Assembly (NCBI RefSeq): GCF_003151075.1
Contig: NZ_CP029482.1
Location: 4,588,001 to 4,652,000, forward strand
Direction: 5' to 3'
Origin: Pseudomonas sp. 31-12
GTDB lineage: Bacteria; Pseudomonadota; Gammaproteobacteria; Pseudomonadales; Pseudomonadaceae
Length of the DNA stretch: 64,000 nucleotides
In this document: piece after piece, positions 56,394-64,000 of the stretch
Layout of the letters: each line of letters begins with the position of its first letter
Numbering within the stretch: position 1 is the first letter of the stretch
Made by a program: the position numbers and the translations under genes
Notes under the pieces: generated by a model
Database searches by the model: none
The model's input: only the letters and a program-made list of their open reading frames with translations
What the model was told of the DNA's origin: nothing

Positions 56394-58541
56394 ATGTCGC
56401 TCAGACAACTTTCCATCCAATGGAAAATCACCCTGCTGGCCGGGCTGTGCCTGACCGGCATCGTGACCCTGCTGGTGGGTCTTTCCCTGTATCGCATGGA
56501 GCACAGCTCCGAAATGGTGAAAGCCTCGAGCATGGAGATGCTCACCGAAGCCGCTCAGGCCCGGATCGAATCCCAGGGTGAAAACCAGGCGCTGGTGATT
56601 CGCCAGCAGTTCATGGACGCCTATCAGTACGGCCACGGTTTTTCGCGTCAGGTGCTGTTCCTGCGCGATCAGGCGGAGAAGCGCTTTCTGGACGCCTTCG
56701 ACCTGCGTGAAGACCTGACCCGCCAGGTCAAGTCAGCGTTGCAAGCCAACCCGGAATTGCTTGGCCTGTCGCTGGTGTTTGAAGCCAACGCGCTGGACGG
56801 CAAGGACGATCTGTTCGCCGGCCAGGCCGAGCTGGGCAGCAACGACAAGGGCCGTTTCGCCCTGTACTGGTCGCAACCGACGCCAGGCAACGTGACGTCG
56901 ATGGCGCTGCCGGAAAGCGACATGGCCGACACCAAAGCTGGCCCCAGCGGCGAAGCGGCCAACGCGTGGTTCACTTGCCCGCGCACCACGCTCAAGCCGT
57001 GCGTGATCGAACCGTATTTCTATGTGATCGACGGCCAGAACGTGCTGATGACCAGCATCGTGTTCCCGCTGATGGTCAACGGCAAAGTCATCGCCTCGCT
57101 GTCTGTGGACATTAACCTCAACAGCCTGCAGGCCATGAGTCAGGGCGCGAGCAAAAAACTCTATGACGGCCAGACCAATGTCAGCATCATCAGCCCGGCC
57201 GGCTTGCTCGCCGGTTACAGCCCGGACGCCAGCAAACTCAGCCAGCGCCTGGATGCGGTGGATAAGACCAACGGTGCCGAGCTGATTCGCATGCTCGCCA
57301 CCAGCAGCAAAACCGAAAGCCTGCACAGCAACCAGCAACTGAAAGTGCTGTCCCCTTTCCAGCCGATCCCCGGTGGAAAACCCTGGGGCGTGTTGCTCGA
57401 CGTGCCGGAAAAAGTCCTGGTCGGCCCTGCCGAAGCCCTGAAAAACCAACTCGATGACAGCAACCGCAGCGGCACTCTGGTTGAACTCGGACTCGGTGTA
57501 CTGGCCGCGCTGATTGGTTTGTTGCTGGTGTGGCTGATGGCGCGCAGCGTGACCAAACCGATCCTCGGCGTGGCGCACATGCTCGAAGACATTGCCAGCG
57601 GCGAAGGCGACCTGACCCGGCGCCTGGCTTACGACAAGCAGGATGAACTGGGCCAGTTGGCCGGCTGGTTCAACCGTTTCCTCGACAAGCTGCAACCGAT
57701 CATCGCCGAAGTGAAACGCTCGGTGCAGGACGCCCGCAGCACCGCGGACCAATCCTCCGCCATCGCCACGCAGACCAGCGCCGGCATGGAGCAGCAATAC
57801 CGTCAGGTCGATCAGGTCGCCACCGCGTCCCACGAAATGAGCGCCACCGCCCAGGACGTCGCCCGCAGTGCCGCGCAAGCCGCCCAGGCGGCAAAGGATG
57901 CCGATCAAGCGACTCGCCGAGGCCTGACCGTCATCGACCAGACCACCACCAGCATCGACAACCTCGCCGCCGACATGAGCGCGGCCATGGTGCAAGTCGA
58001 AGGCCTGGCGGCCAACAGCGAGAAAATCGGTTCGGTGCTGGAAGTGATTCGTGCCATCGCCGAGCAGACCAACCTGCTGGCGCTCAACGCCGCGATCGAA
58101 GCGGCCCGTGCCGGTGAGGCCGGCCGTGGGTTTGCGGTGGTGGCCGATGAGGTACGCAATCTGGCGCGACGCACGCAGGAGTCGGTTGAAGAAACCCGTC
58201 TGGTGATCGAGCAGTTGCAAAGTGGCACGCAGGATGTGGTCGGCTCGATGAACAACAGCCATCGCCAGGCGCAAGGCAGCGTCGAGCAAGTGGGCCAGGC
58301 GGTGACGGCGCTGCGTCAGATTGGCGAGGCGGTGACGGTGATCAGCGACATGAACCTGCAGATTGCGTCTGCGGCCGAAGAGCAGAGCGCGGTGGCCGAG
58401 GAAATCAACAGCAACGTGGCGACGATTCGCGATGTGACGGAGTCGCTGTCAGGGCAGGCGAACGAGTCGGCACGGGTGAGTCAGTCGCTCAATAGCCTGG
58501 CGAATCAACAGCAGAGTTTGATGGATCAGTTTCGGGTCTGA
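56394..58541 (+). CDS. Methyl-accepting chemotaxis protein with double Cache domain
   Basis: A 715-residue chemoreceptor. TM1 (about 12-31), a large periplasmic dCache_1-like sensor (about 40-350, with ACE-like [35 protein letters not shown]), TM2 (about 360-384), HAMP and a signalling domain with the tip [35 protein letters not shown]. The signalling half is like the receptor at 52879. No CheR pentapeptide. Ligand unknown; dCache sensors commonly bind amino acids. An upstream FliA-type promoter fits motility control. Confidence 0.94.
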   Translation: MSLRQLSIQWKITLLAGLCLTGIVTLLVGLSLYRMEHSSEMVKASSMEMLTEAAQARIESQGENQALVIRQQFMDAYQYGHGFSRQVLFLRDQAEKRFLDAFDLREDLTRQVKSALQANPELLGLSLVFEANALDGKDDLFAGQAELGSNDKGRFALYWSQPTPGNVTSMALPESDMADTKAGPSGEAANAWFTCPRTTLKPCVIEPYFYVIDGQNVLMTSIVFPLMVNGKVIASLSVDINLNSLQAMSQGASKKLYDGQTNVSIISPAGLLAGYSPDASKLSQRLDAVDKTNGAELIRMLATSSKTESLHSNQQLKVLSPFQPIPGGKPWGVLLDVPEKVLVGPAEALKNQLDDSNRSGTLVELGLGVLAALIGLLLVWLMARSVTKPILGVAHMLEDIASGEGDLTRRLAYDKQDELGQLAGWFNRFLDKLQPIIAEVKRSVQDARSTADQSSAIATQTSAGMEQQYRQVDQVATASHEMSATAQDVARSAAQAAQAAKDADQATRRGLTVIDQTTTSIDNLAADMSAAMVQVEGLAANSEKIGSVLEVIRAIAEQTNLLALNAAIEAARAGEAGRGFAVVADEVRNLARRTQESVEETRLVIEQLQSGTQDVVGSMNNSHRQAQGSVEQVGQAVTALRQIGEAVTVISDMNLQIASAAEEQSAVAEEINSNVATIRDVTESLSGQANESARVSQSLNSLANQQQSLMDQFRV

Positions 58542-58564
58542 ACTTAGTGGGGCGTCATATGAAA

Positions 58565-58732
58565 ACACCCCTCACCCCAGCCCTCTCCCCAAAGGGGAGA
58601 GGGGGAAAGGGAGCCGATCTCCATTGGCTTCCAAACCTGAGCTCGTCTTTATTTCCTCGGTCGCAGAATATCTAAAAAACAACTCGGTGAGTCCCCTCTA
58701 CCCCCTGGGGAGAGGGTTAGGGTGAGGGGTGG
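58565..58732. repeat. Long inverted repeat, CACCCCTCACCC type
   Basis: Arms CACCCCTCACCCCAGCCCTC(TCCCC) and the imperfect reverse complement GGGGAGAGGGTTAGGGTGAG(GGGTG) flank about 90 bases. This repeat family is common between convergent genes in pseudomonads and other gamma-proteobacteria; here it lies between a chemoreceptor and a sensor kinase gene, and may terminate both. Confidence 0.85.
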
Positions 58733-58742
58733 ATTTCAAGTT

Positions 58743-60056
58743 CTAGCGCTTAGGCAACTCAATCATCACACGCAACCCACCCCACTCGCTCTCCTCCAAC
58801 CTCATCACCCCGCCCCACGTGTCGACGATGTCGCGCACAATCCCCAGCCCCAACCCATGCCCATCCGTCTGTTCATCCAGCCGTGTTCCCCGGCTCAGCA
58901 CCTGATCGCGTTGTGCCTCGGGAATCCCCGGCCCATCATCTTCCACGCTTAGCTCAAACCCTTGCGCCGTTTCGACCACACTCAACCGCACCTCGGCATC
59001 CGCCCATTTGCAGGCGTTATCCAGCAGATTTCCCAGCAATTCGAGCAGATCCTCGCGATCCCACGGCAGCTGCAAACCGGCCGGTGCGCGGTAGCTCAGG
59101 TTCAGGTGTTCGCCGTGAATCATGTTCAACGTCGCCAGCAACCCCGGCAGTTCCCCGTCGCAATCAAACAACGCCCCCGGCAGCGCATCGCCGGACAACC
59201 GGGCGCGATTGAGTTCGCGATTGAGTCGTTGCTGGACCTGTTCCAGTTGCGTCTTGAGGAGCTTGCGCAGTTCGGGATGACCGTCGAGCTTCTCGCTGGA
59301 AGCCACGCTCAACAACACCGCCAACGGCGTTTTCAGCGCATGCCCGAGGTTGCCCAAAGCGTTGCGCGAACGCTTGAGGCTGTCTTCAGTGTGCGCGAGC
59401 AAATGGTTGATCTGCGCCACCAGCGGCTCCAGTTCCACCGGCACCTGATCATCGAGTTGCGAGCGCTGGCCCTGCTGCAACTGGGCTATTTGTTCACGGG
59501 CCTTTTCCAGTGGACGCAAGGCGCGGCGCACGGTGATGCGTTGCAGCAGCAGAATCAGCAGCAGCCCCGCCAACCCGAGGCCCAGACCGATCTGCTGCAT
59601 GCGCCGGAAGCTCTCGCGCACCGGCGTGTAGTCCTGCGCCACGCTGATCGAAATCGATTGCCCGAGCCGTCGATAATCCGAACGCAGCACCAGCAATTGC
59701 TGGCCCTCCGGACCCAGTTGCAGGTTGCTGTGCAGGCCGGGATGGTCGAGTGGCGGCAGTTCCTGATCCCACAACGAGCGGGAGCGCCAATGCTTGTCGG
59801 CAAAATCGATACGGAAGTAGTGCCCGGAAAACGGTCGTTGATAGGCTGGCGACAGGTGCCGCTCATCCAGTTGCAACCCCGCCGGCCCGCGCACCAGCGC
59901 CACCAGCAGGTTTTCACTGTCGTTGCGCAAACCGTCTTCGAGGTAGCGCTGAAGCCCCTTTTCGAACAACCACAAGCTGGTTTGCGCCAGCACCAGGCCG
60001 ACGACCACCATCACGCTGATCAGCCCCAGACTCAAGCGGCGCTGAATCGATCTCAC
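58743..60056 (-). CDS. Sensor histidine kinase
   Basis: A 437-residue inner-membrane kinase. TM1 (about 10-30), a periplasmic sensor of about 125 residues, TM2 (about 157-175), a HAMP-like region, HisKA with phospho-accepting His239 ([15 protein letters not shown]) and HATPase_c ([22 protein letters not shown]). RESFR, an RExxR sequence, sits at the end of the periplasmic part; RExxR binds Fe in some sensors such as BqsS. It overlaps the response regulator gene by four bases. Similar to PhoQ/BqsS-type kinases, with PepSY genes in the same operon. Confidence 0.92.
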   Translation of the reverse strand: MRSIQRRLSLGLISVMVVVGLVLAQTSLWLFEKGLQRYLEDGLRNDSENLLVALVRGPAGLQLDERHLSPAYQRPFSGHYFRIDFADKHWRSRSLWDQELPPLDHPGLHSNLQLGPEGQQLLVLRSDYRRLGQSISISVAQDYTPVRESFRRMQQIGLGLGLAGLLLILLLQRITVRRALRPLEKAREQIAQLQQGQRSQLDDQVPVELEPLVAQINHLLAHTEDSLKRSRNALGNLGHALKTPLAVLLSVASSEKLDGHPELRKLLKTQLEQVQQRLNRELNRARLSGDALPGALFDCDGELPGLLATLNMIHGEHLNLSYRAPAGLQLPWDREDLLELLGNLLDNACKWADAEVRLSVVETAQGFELSVEDDGPGIPEAQRDQVLSRGTRLDEQTDGHGLGLGIVRDIVDTWGGVMRLEESEWGGLRVMIELPKR

Positions 60057-60721
60057 TGGGCTTGTCCGCCGAACAGGTAACCCTGGCCGCGACGGGTTTC
60101 GATCACGCTGCGCCCGAGCTTGCGCCTCAGGTGGTTGACGTGAACTTCGAGCACGTTGGAATCGCGCTCGGTTTCACCGTCGTAGAGGTGTTCGGCGAGG
60201 TGGCTTTTGGAAAGGATCTGCTCGGGGTGCAGCATGAAATAGCGCAGCAGGCGGAATTCAGCGGCGGTCAGCTGGATGTCGGCGCCGTCGCGGGTCACGC
60301 ACTGACGGCCTTCATCCAGGTGCAGCCCGGCTGCCTTGAGCGTCGGCTGATTGGCCTGACCGTGAGAGCGACGCAACAACGCCTGGACTCGCAAATGCAG
60401 CTCTTCAGGGTGGAACGGTTTGGTCAGGTAATCGTCGGCGCCGGCCTTGAGGCCTTCGATGCGCTCGGCCCAGGAACCGCGCGCCGTGAGGATCAGCACC
60501 GGCGTCGCCAGACCTCCGGCCCGCCATTGCGCCAGCACCTCGAGCCCCGGCAACCCCGGCAGGCCGAGGTCGAGGATGATCAGGTCATAGGGCTCGCTGC
60601 TGCCCTGATACACCGCGTCGCGGCCATCGGCCAGCCAGTCCACGGCGTAACCTTGCCGGTTGAGGCCGGCCATCAATTCGTCGGCCAGCGGCACGTGGTC
60701 TTCCACCAGAAGCAAACGCAT
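60053..60721 (-). CDS. OmpR-family response regulator
   Basis: A 222-residue regulator with a receiver domain (phospho-acceptor Asp51 in [10 protein letters not shown], Lys in [10 protein letters not shown]) and a winged-helix DNA-binding domain (about 130-220, [42 protein letters not shown]). Its partner kinase follows with a four-base overlap; two PepSY genes precede by four bases, so all four form an operon. Gene order resembles the BqsRS/CarRS locus of P. aeruginosa; identity with it is inferred. Confidence 0.94.
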   Translation of the reverse strand: MRLLLVEDHVPLADELMAGLNRQGYAVDWLADGRDAVYQGSSEPYDLIILDLGLPGLPGLEVLAQWRAGGLATPVLILTARGSWAERIEGLKAGADDYLTKPFHPEELHLRVQALLRRSHGQANQPTLKAAGLHLDEGRQCVTRDGADIQLTAAEFRLLRYFMLHPEQILSKSHLAEHLYDGETERDSNVLEVHVNHLRRKLGRSVIETRRGQGYLFGGQAQ

Positions 60722-60724
60722 CGA

Positions 60725-61030
60725 TCAATCTTCCTTGTCTTTCAATAACTGGCCAGTGGTGGCGTCGAGGTCCAGCTCACGGACCACCCCTTCGGCGGTC
60801 AGCAGCTCGACTTCATAAATGTAGACGTCGTGTTTTTCTTCAAGCTCGGCTTCCAGCAGTTTCGAGCCGGGGTAGCGGTCGAGCGCCTGCTTCAACAGTT
60901 GCTCCAGCGGCAGGATCACGCCTTGCTGGCGCAAGCGCAGGGCTTCGTCCTGGTCGAGGTCGCGGGCCATGACGACTGAGCAGAACGCCAGCAGTACCAG
61001 CGCCATGCGTGAAAATGAACACACCTTCAT
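60725..61030 (-). CDS. Secreted PepSY domain protein
   Basis: A 101-residue periplasmic protein: signal peptide ending near VVMA, then ARDLDQDEALRLRQQGVILPLEQLL and a PepSY fold (YIYEVELLTAEGVVRELDLDATTGQLL). Its ATG overlaps the stop of the paralogue upstream by one base (TAATG), and the response regulator follows four bases later. PepSY proteins are thought to modulate proteases or sensors; a role in tuning the kinase is inference. Confidence 0.87.
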   Translation of the reverse strand: MKVCSFSRMALVLLAFCSVVMARDLDQDEALRLRQQGVILPLEQLLKQALDRYPGSKLLEAELEEKHDVYIYEVELLTAEGVVRELDLDATTGQLLKDKED

Positions 61031-61338
61031 TACGTATCCTGATGATCCTTGAGAATCTGCCCGCTGACAGCGTCTAATTCCAGATCCCACTCAATGCCTT
61101 GTGGGTCGCGCAGCTCAACCTGGTAGATGTACTTGCCGTACTCTTCTTCCAGCTCGGTTTCGGTGATCTTGGCACCGGGATGTTTGGCCAGAGCGGTGGC
61201 GTTGAGCTTCTCGAAAGACACAATGGTACCAGCGTCGCGCAGCCGCAGGGCTTCATCGGGGCCCAAGTCACGAGCATGGACGAGGCTGGCGGTCAGGGTG
61301 AGGATGGACGCGGTGAACAGGGCAGTCAGGGTTTTCAT
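61030..61338 (-). CDS. Secreted PepSY domain protein, first gene of the two-component operon
   Basis: A 102-residue paralogue of the following gene: signal peptide MKTLTALFTASILTLTASLVHA, then RDLGPDEALRLRDAGTIVSFEKL and YIYQVELRDPQGIEWDLELDAVSGQIL. The two proteins clearly share one template. The start at 61338 follows GGAGACACCC; a longer frame would add 38 residues. Such pairs with a regulator and kinase suggest a sensor accessory system. Confidence 0.88.
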   Translation of the reverse strand: MKTLTALFTASILTLTASLVHARDLGPDEALRLRDAGTIVSFEKLNATALAKHPGAKITETELEEEYGKYIYQVELRDPQGIEWDLELDAVSGQILKDHQDT

Positions 61339-61458
61339 GGGTGTCTCCGTATTTTTTATGTGTTGCCTACGGGGTGCACCATAACGAGGCGAACTTAACT
61401 GAAACTGAATTGCCATCATTGGGAGTGGCACCTCGATATCGCAGAGCTGCACAAAATC

Positions 61459-61601
61459 TGTGGGAGTGAGCTTTGGTGGCGAGGGGATTTATCCCCGTTC
61501 GGCTGCGAAGCAGTCGTAAATTCTGTGCTGTCGCCTAAATTTTTGGGGTCGCTTCGCGACCCAACGGGGATAAATCCCCTCGCCACAGGTCACTCCCACA
61601 G
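61459..61601. repeat. Nested paired palindrome, GGCGAGGGGATTTATCCCC type
   Basis: The outer arms CTGTGGGAGTGA / TCACTCCCACAG surround inner arms GGCGAGGGGATTTATCCCCG and its reverse complement. It combines elements of two repeat families. Located between the PepSY operon and the patatin-like gene. Confidence 0.85.
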
Positions 61602-61662
61602 TGGATTTGTGGTGATGCCTGAGCTGTTTATAATCCCCCGCTTGCCAGACATCGAGACCGGT

Positions 61663-62742
61663 ATGACCGCCATCCACATCAAGTTCCCTTCCCTGACTCT
61701 CAAGGCCGGCCCGCGTGCCTTGGCGCGCATCCGTGAAAACGGTTTGAGCGCCGCCGATGTCGGTACGCTGCCAGGTGCCGCCGGTGGGCCGAAAGCCTTG
61801 GGGATTCAAGGTCTGGACCTGGCGTTGTTCGGCGAATGGCTGCCGACGGCTCCGCGGGAGCGTTCGTTGATTGGTGCGTCGGTCGGTTCCTGGCGTTTTG
61901 CAAGCGCCTGTCTGCCGGACGCCGCCGAAGGCATCCGGCGCCTCGGTCACCTCTACACCGAGCAGAACTTCGACAAGGGCGTGACCATGGCGCAGATCAG
62001 CCAGAGCTCCCGACGCATGCTCGATGAGCTGCTCGACGGTCGCGATGCGTCGATTCTGGACAACGCCCATTACCGCCTGAACATCATGGTGGTCAAAAGC
62101 CACGGCTTGCTCGCGGATGATCATCGCGGCCGCCTCGGGTTGGGCCTGTCGTCGGTGATCGCTGACAACCTGCGCGGTCGCGCGCGCCTGTCGCGGCACT
62201 TCGAACGGCTGATCATCCACGACCCGCGCTTGGCGCCGCCGGTCAATGCACTGAATGATTTCCCGTCGCGCTTCGTTGCGCTGAATGCCGGCAACCTGCG
62301 CCAGGCCCTGCTCGCCTCGGGCTCGATCCCGATGGTGATGGAAGGCGTGCGGGATTTGCCGGGCGCAGGTGCGGGGACGTTCCGCGATGGCGGTCTGCTG
62401 GACTATCACCTCGACCTGCCCTACAGCGGCAACGACATTGTGCTGTATCCGCACTTCACCGACCGGGTCATTCCCGGCTGGTTCGACAAGACCCTGCCGT
62501 GGCGCCGGGCCTGCCCTGAACGGTTGCAGGATGTTCTGCTGCTGGCGCCGTCGAAGGACTACCTGGCGCGCCTGCCCTACGGCAAGCTGCCGGACCGCAA
62601 CGACTTCAAACGCTTCATGGGCGATGCCCCGAGCCGGCAGAAATACTGGCGTACGACGATGGATGAAAGCCGTCGCCTGGGTGACGAGTTCCTCGAACTG
62701 GCCGCCAATGGTCGCCTCGGCGAGCGCTTGCTGACCCTTTAG
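61663..62742 (+). CDS. Patatin-like phospholipase
   Basis: A 359-residue patatin-family serine hydrolase. It has a glycine-rich oxyanion segment (GAAGGPKALG, 38-47), the nucleophile motif GASVGSW with Ser73, and the catalytic DGG (FRDGGLLDYH, about 242). No signal peptide, so cytosolic or injected. The start at 61663 excludes 46 residues translated from a REP repeat. It lies 84 bases before queD in the same direction. Lipid substrate unknown. Confidence 0.88.
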   Translation: MTAIHIKFPSLTLKAGPRALARIRENGLSAADVGTLPGAAGGPKALGIQGLDLALFGEWLPTAPRERSLIGASVGSWRFASACLPDAAEGIRRLGHLYTEQNFDKGVTMAQISQSSRRMLDELLDGRDASILDNAHYRLNIMVVKSHGLLADDHRGRLGLGLSSVIADNLRGRARLSRHFERLIIHDPRLAPPVNALNDFPSRFVALNAGNLRQALLASGSIPMVMEGVRDLPGAGAGTFRDGGLLDYHLDLPYSGNDIVLYPHFTDRVIPGWFDKTLPWRRACPERLQDVLLLAPSKDYLARLPYGKLPDRNDFKRFMGDAPSRQKYWRTTMDESRRLGDEFLELAANGRLGERLLTL

Positions 62743-62826
62743 TCAGTGTTTTGCCCGACGCTCTGGTAAACTCGCCGCCTGCCCACATCGCCGCGGCGAT
62801 CGCCACCTGACAGAGCTGAAATCACT

Positions 62827-63183
62827 GTGGAAATCTTCAAAGAGTTTACGTTCGAATCCGCCCACCGCCTGCCTCACGTACCGGAAGGCCACAAGTGCGG
62901 CCGCCTGCACGGTCACTCGTTCAAAGTGGCGATCCACTTGAGCGGCGACCTCGATCCGCACACCGGCTGGATCCGCGATTTCTCGGAAATCAAGGCGATC
63001 TTCAAGCCGCTGTACGAACGCCTGGACCACAACTACCTGAACGACATACCCGGCCTGGAAAACCCGACCAGCGAAGTGCTGGCCAAGTTCATCTGGAAAG
63101 AGCTGAAGCCGCTGCTGCCGGAACTCAGCGCAATCCGCATTCACGAGACGTGCACCAGTGGCTGCATTTATCACGGCGAATAA
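62827..63183 (+). CDS. queD: 6-carboxytetrahydropterin synthase
   Basis: A 118-residue enzyme of queuosine (7-deazaguanine) synthesis that converts dihydroneopterin triphosphate to 6-carboxytetrahydropterin. Zinc ligands His13, His28 and His30 (ESAHRLP, RLHGHSF) and the catalytic Cys24 (GHKCGR) are visible. Translation starts with GTG (62827, GTGGAAATC). No preQ1 riboswitch recognised upstream. Followed by a palindromic repeat and a terminator. Confidence 0.95.
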   Translation: MEIFKEFTFESAHRLPHVPEGHKCGRLHGHSFKVAIHLSGDLDPHTGWIRDFSEIKAIFKPLYERLDHNYLNDIPGLENPTSEVLAKFIWKELKPLLPELSAIRIHETCTSGCIYHGE

Positions 63184-63206
63184 GCCGTTCTAAAAGACAA
63201 CACAAA

Positions 63207-63275
63207 CCCCTGTGTGGGAGCCTTTGTGGTGAGGGGATTTATCCCCTCGCCACAAAAGCCCGCTCCCACAGGGGG
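63207..63275. repeat. Short paired palindrome after queD
   Basis: TGTGGTGAGGGGATTTATCCCCTCGCCACA nested within CCCCTGTG(T)GGGAG / CTCCCACAGGGG arms; same family as 61459-61601 but compact. Confidence 0.8.
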
Positions 63276-63294
63276 AATGCGTTTCGTCAGTGAT

Positions 63295-63326
63295 ACAAAA
63301 AACAGCCTTCATCGGCTGTTTTTTTA
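63295..63326 (+). terminator. Terminator after queD
   Basis: AACAGCC-TTCAT-CGGCTGTTTTTTT, 115 bases after queD and before the hydrolase gene. Confidence 0.85.
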
Positions 63327-63368
63327 TGCCTATGCTTTTTGGCTCGAACACGCCAAGAGGACATCCCC

Positions 63369-64000
63369 ATGAGGACTGACTGGCCGCTGGCTCAGACCTA
63401 TCGCTTCAACGGGCATTCCGTTCGTTACGCCGTCCGTGGCGACGGCCCGCCGCTGGTGTTTGTGCACGGCACGCCCTTTTCGTCTTACGTGTGGCACCGC
63501 ATCGCTCCGCACTTCATCACCACCCACCGGGTGCATTACTTCGACCTGCTGGGTTACGGGCAATCCGAGAAAATCACCGGCGATGTGTCGCTGGGTGTGC
63601 AGAACGACCTGTTGGCGAACTTGCTCGACCATTGGGGCCTGGAGCGACCGGACGTGGTGGCTCACGACTTCGGCGGCGCCACCGCGCTGCGCGCGCACCT
63701 GCTGAACGGCAAGGATTATCGCAGCCTGACCCTGATTGATCCGGTGGCGCTGACACCGTGGGGTTCGCCGTTCGTGCAGCACGTACGCCAGCATGAAGCG
63801 GCGTTCAGCGGACTGCCCGATTACATTCAGCGGGCGATTGTGCCGGCGTATATTCGCGGGGCGATCAAGCGCGACATCCCCGATAAAGAACTCGACCCGT
63901 ACGTGCAACCGTGGCTGGGCGATCCCGGGCAAGCAGCGTTCTATCGGCAGATTGCGCAGATGGACGAGCGCTATACCCGCGAGGCCGAAGGGTTGTACCC
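63369..64000 (+). CDS. Alpha/beta hydrolase, haloalkane dehalogenase/epoxide hydrolase-like (partial)
   Basis: The first 210 residues of an alpha/beta hydrolase that runs off the window. Visible: FVHGTPFSSYVW (oxyanion hole, His33), the nucleophile elbow VAHDFGGA with Asp100 in place of Ser, and a cap domain starting at about 125. An Asp nucleophile is typical of haloalkane dehalogenases and epoxide hydrolases. The catalytic His and acid lie beyond base 64000. The start has AAGAGGACA six bases upstream. Confidence 0.87.
   Translation, partial: MRTDWPLAQTYRFNGHSVRYAVRGDGPPLVFVHGTPFSSYVWHRIAPHFITTHRVHYFDLLGYGQSEKITGDVSLGVQNDLLANLLDHWGLERPDVVAHDFGGATALRAHLLNGKDYRSLTLIDPVALTPWGSPFVQHVRQHEAAFSGLPDYIQRAIVPAYIRGAIKRDIPDKELDPYVQPWLGDPGQAAFYRQIAQMDERYTREAEGLY

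Noticed and set aside
56733..58289. 518-codon minus-strand frame opposite the chemoreceptor
   Set aside because: Antisense of the signalling domain; no independent motifs.
62743..62826. Possible preQ1 riboswitch before queD
   Set aside because: No conserved aptamer sequence or pseudoknot pattern could be found in the 84 bases.

Overview
The window is a chromosomal segment of a Pseudomonas, most likely of the P. fluorescens group. The evidence is a GC-rich genome, a run of housekeeping genes in the usual pseudomonad order (cvpA-dedD-folC-accD-trpF-truA-fimV-usg-asd-leuB-leuD-leuC; tRNA-Ala/Glu repeats-gltX; uvrB; an aminotransferase; tRNA-Asn), and many palindromic repeats built on GTGGGAGC / GAGCAGGCTCGC that are typical of fluorescent pseudomonads. 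I worked by eye without database searches, so family assignments rest on recognised motifs and remembered homologues.

Layout. Bases 1-16000 are biosynthetic housekeeping, nearly all on the minus strand: cvpA to truA (folate, fatty acid, tryptophan, tRNA modification), the polar landmark gene fimV, two aspartate-semialdehyde dehydrogenase paralogues (one without the catalytic cysteine), and leuB/leuD/leuC with a divergent LysR regulator. At 16000-23000 lie a five-PAS GGDEF-EAL protein, a small heat-shock gene with a sigma-32 promoter and a ROSE-like RNA thermometer, dusC, a hot-dog thioesterase, an alpha/beta hydrolase and a TetR regulator. At 23000-32800 are four tRNA genes (Ala-Glu twice) next to gltX, an EmrAB-like exporter, uvrB, an aromatic/aspartate aminotransferase and tRNA-Asn.

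The accessory part is a small island of about 7.3 kb (about 32764-40068). Its left end is the 3' part of tRNA-Asn. A 17-base direct copy of that tRNA end lies at 40047-40063. Inside are a broken integrase start, a complete RND efflux system (membrane fusion lipoprotein, TriC-like pump, outer-membrane channel) and its own TetR repressor. The two promoters of the efflux genes carry the same operator architecture, GTGAC-N14-GTCAC, each overlapping a TTGACA-N16 promoter, so the module looks like a self-contained, ligand-inducible efflux cassette delivered to a tRNA.

Bases 40187-64000 are mixed core and accessory: a purine/xanthine permease, an orphan BrnA-like antitoxin, an arylamine N-acetyltransferase, exonuclease III, a CHASE4-type GGDEF-EAL protein, a 5'-truncated GNAT gene, a quinone oxidoreductase with XapX protein and AraC regulator (with a 21-bp-spaced direct repeat), a 55-residue metallothionein, a YdcZ transporter pair with a LysR regulator, two chemoreceptors, a Na+/H+-antiporter-type transporter, a PepSY-PepSY-response regulator-sensor kinase operon, a patatin-like lipase, queD and the start of a dehalogenase-like hydrolase. 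At least eleven paired or single REP-type palindromes, of three or more families, sit between genes throughout.
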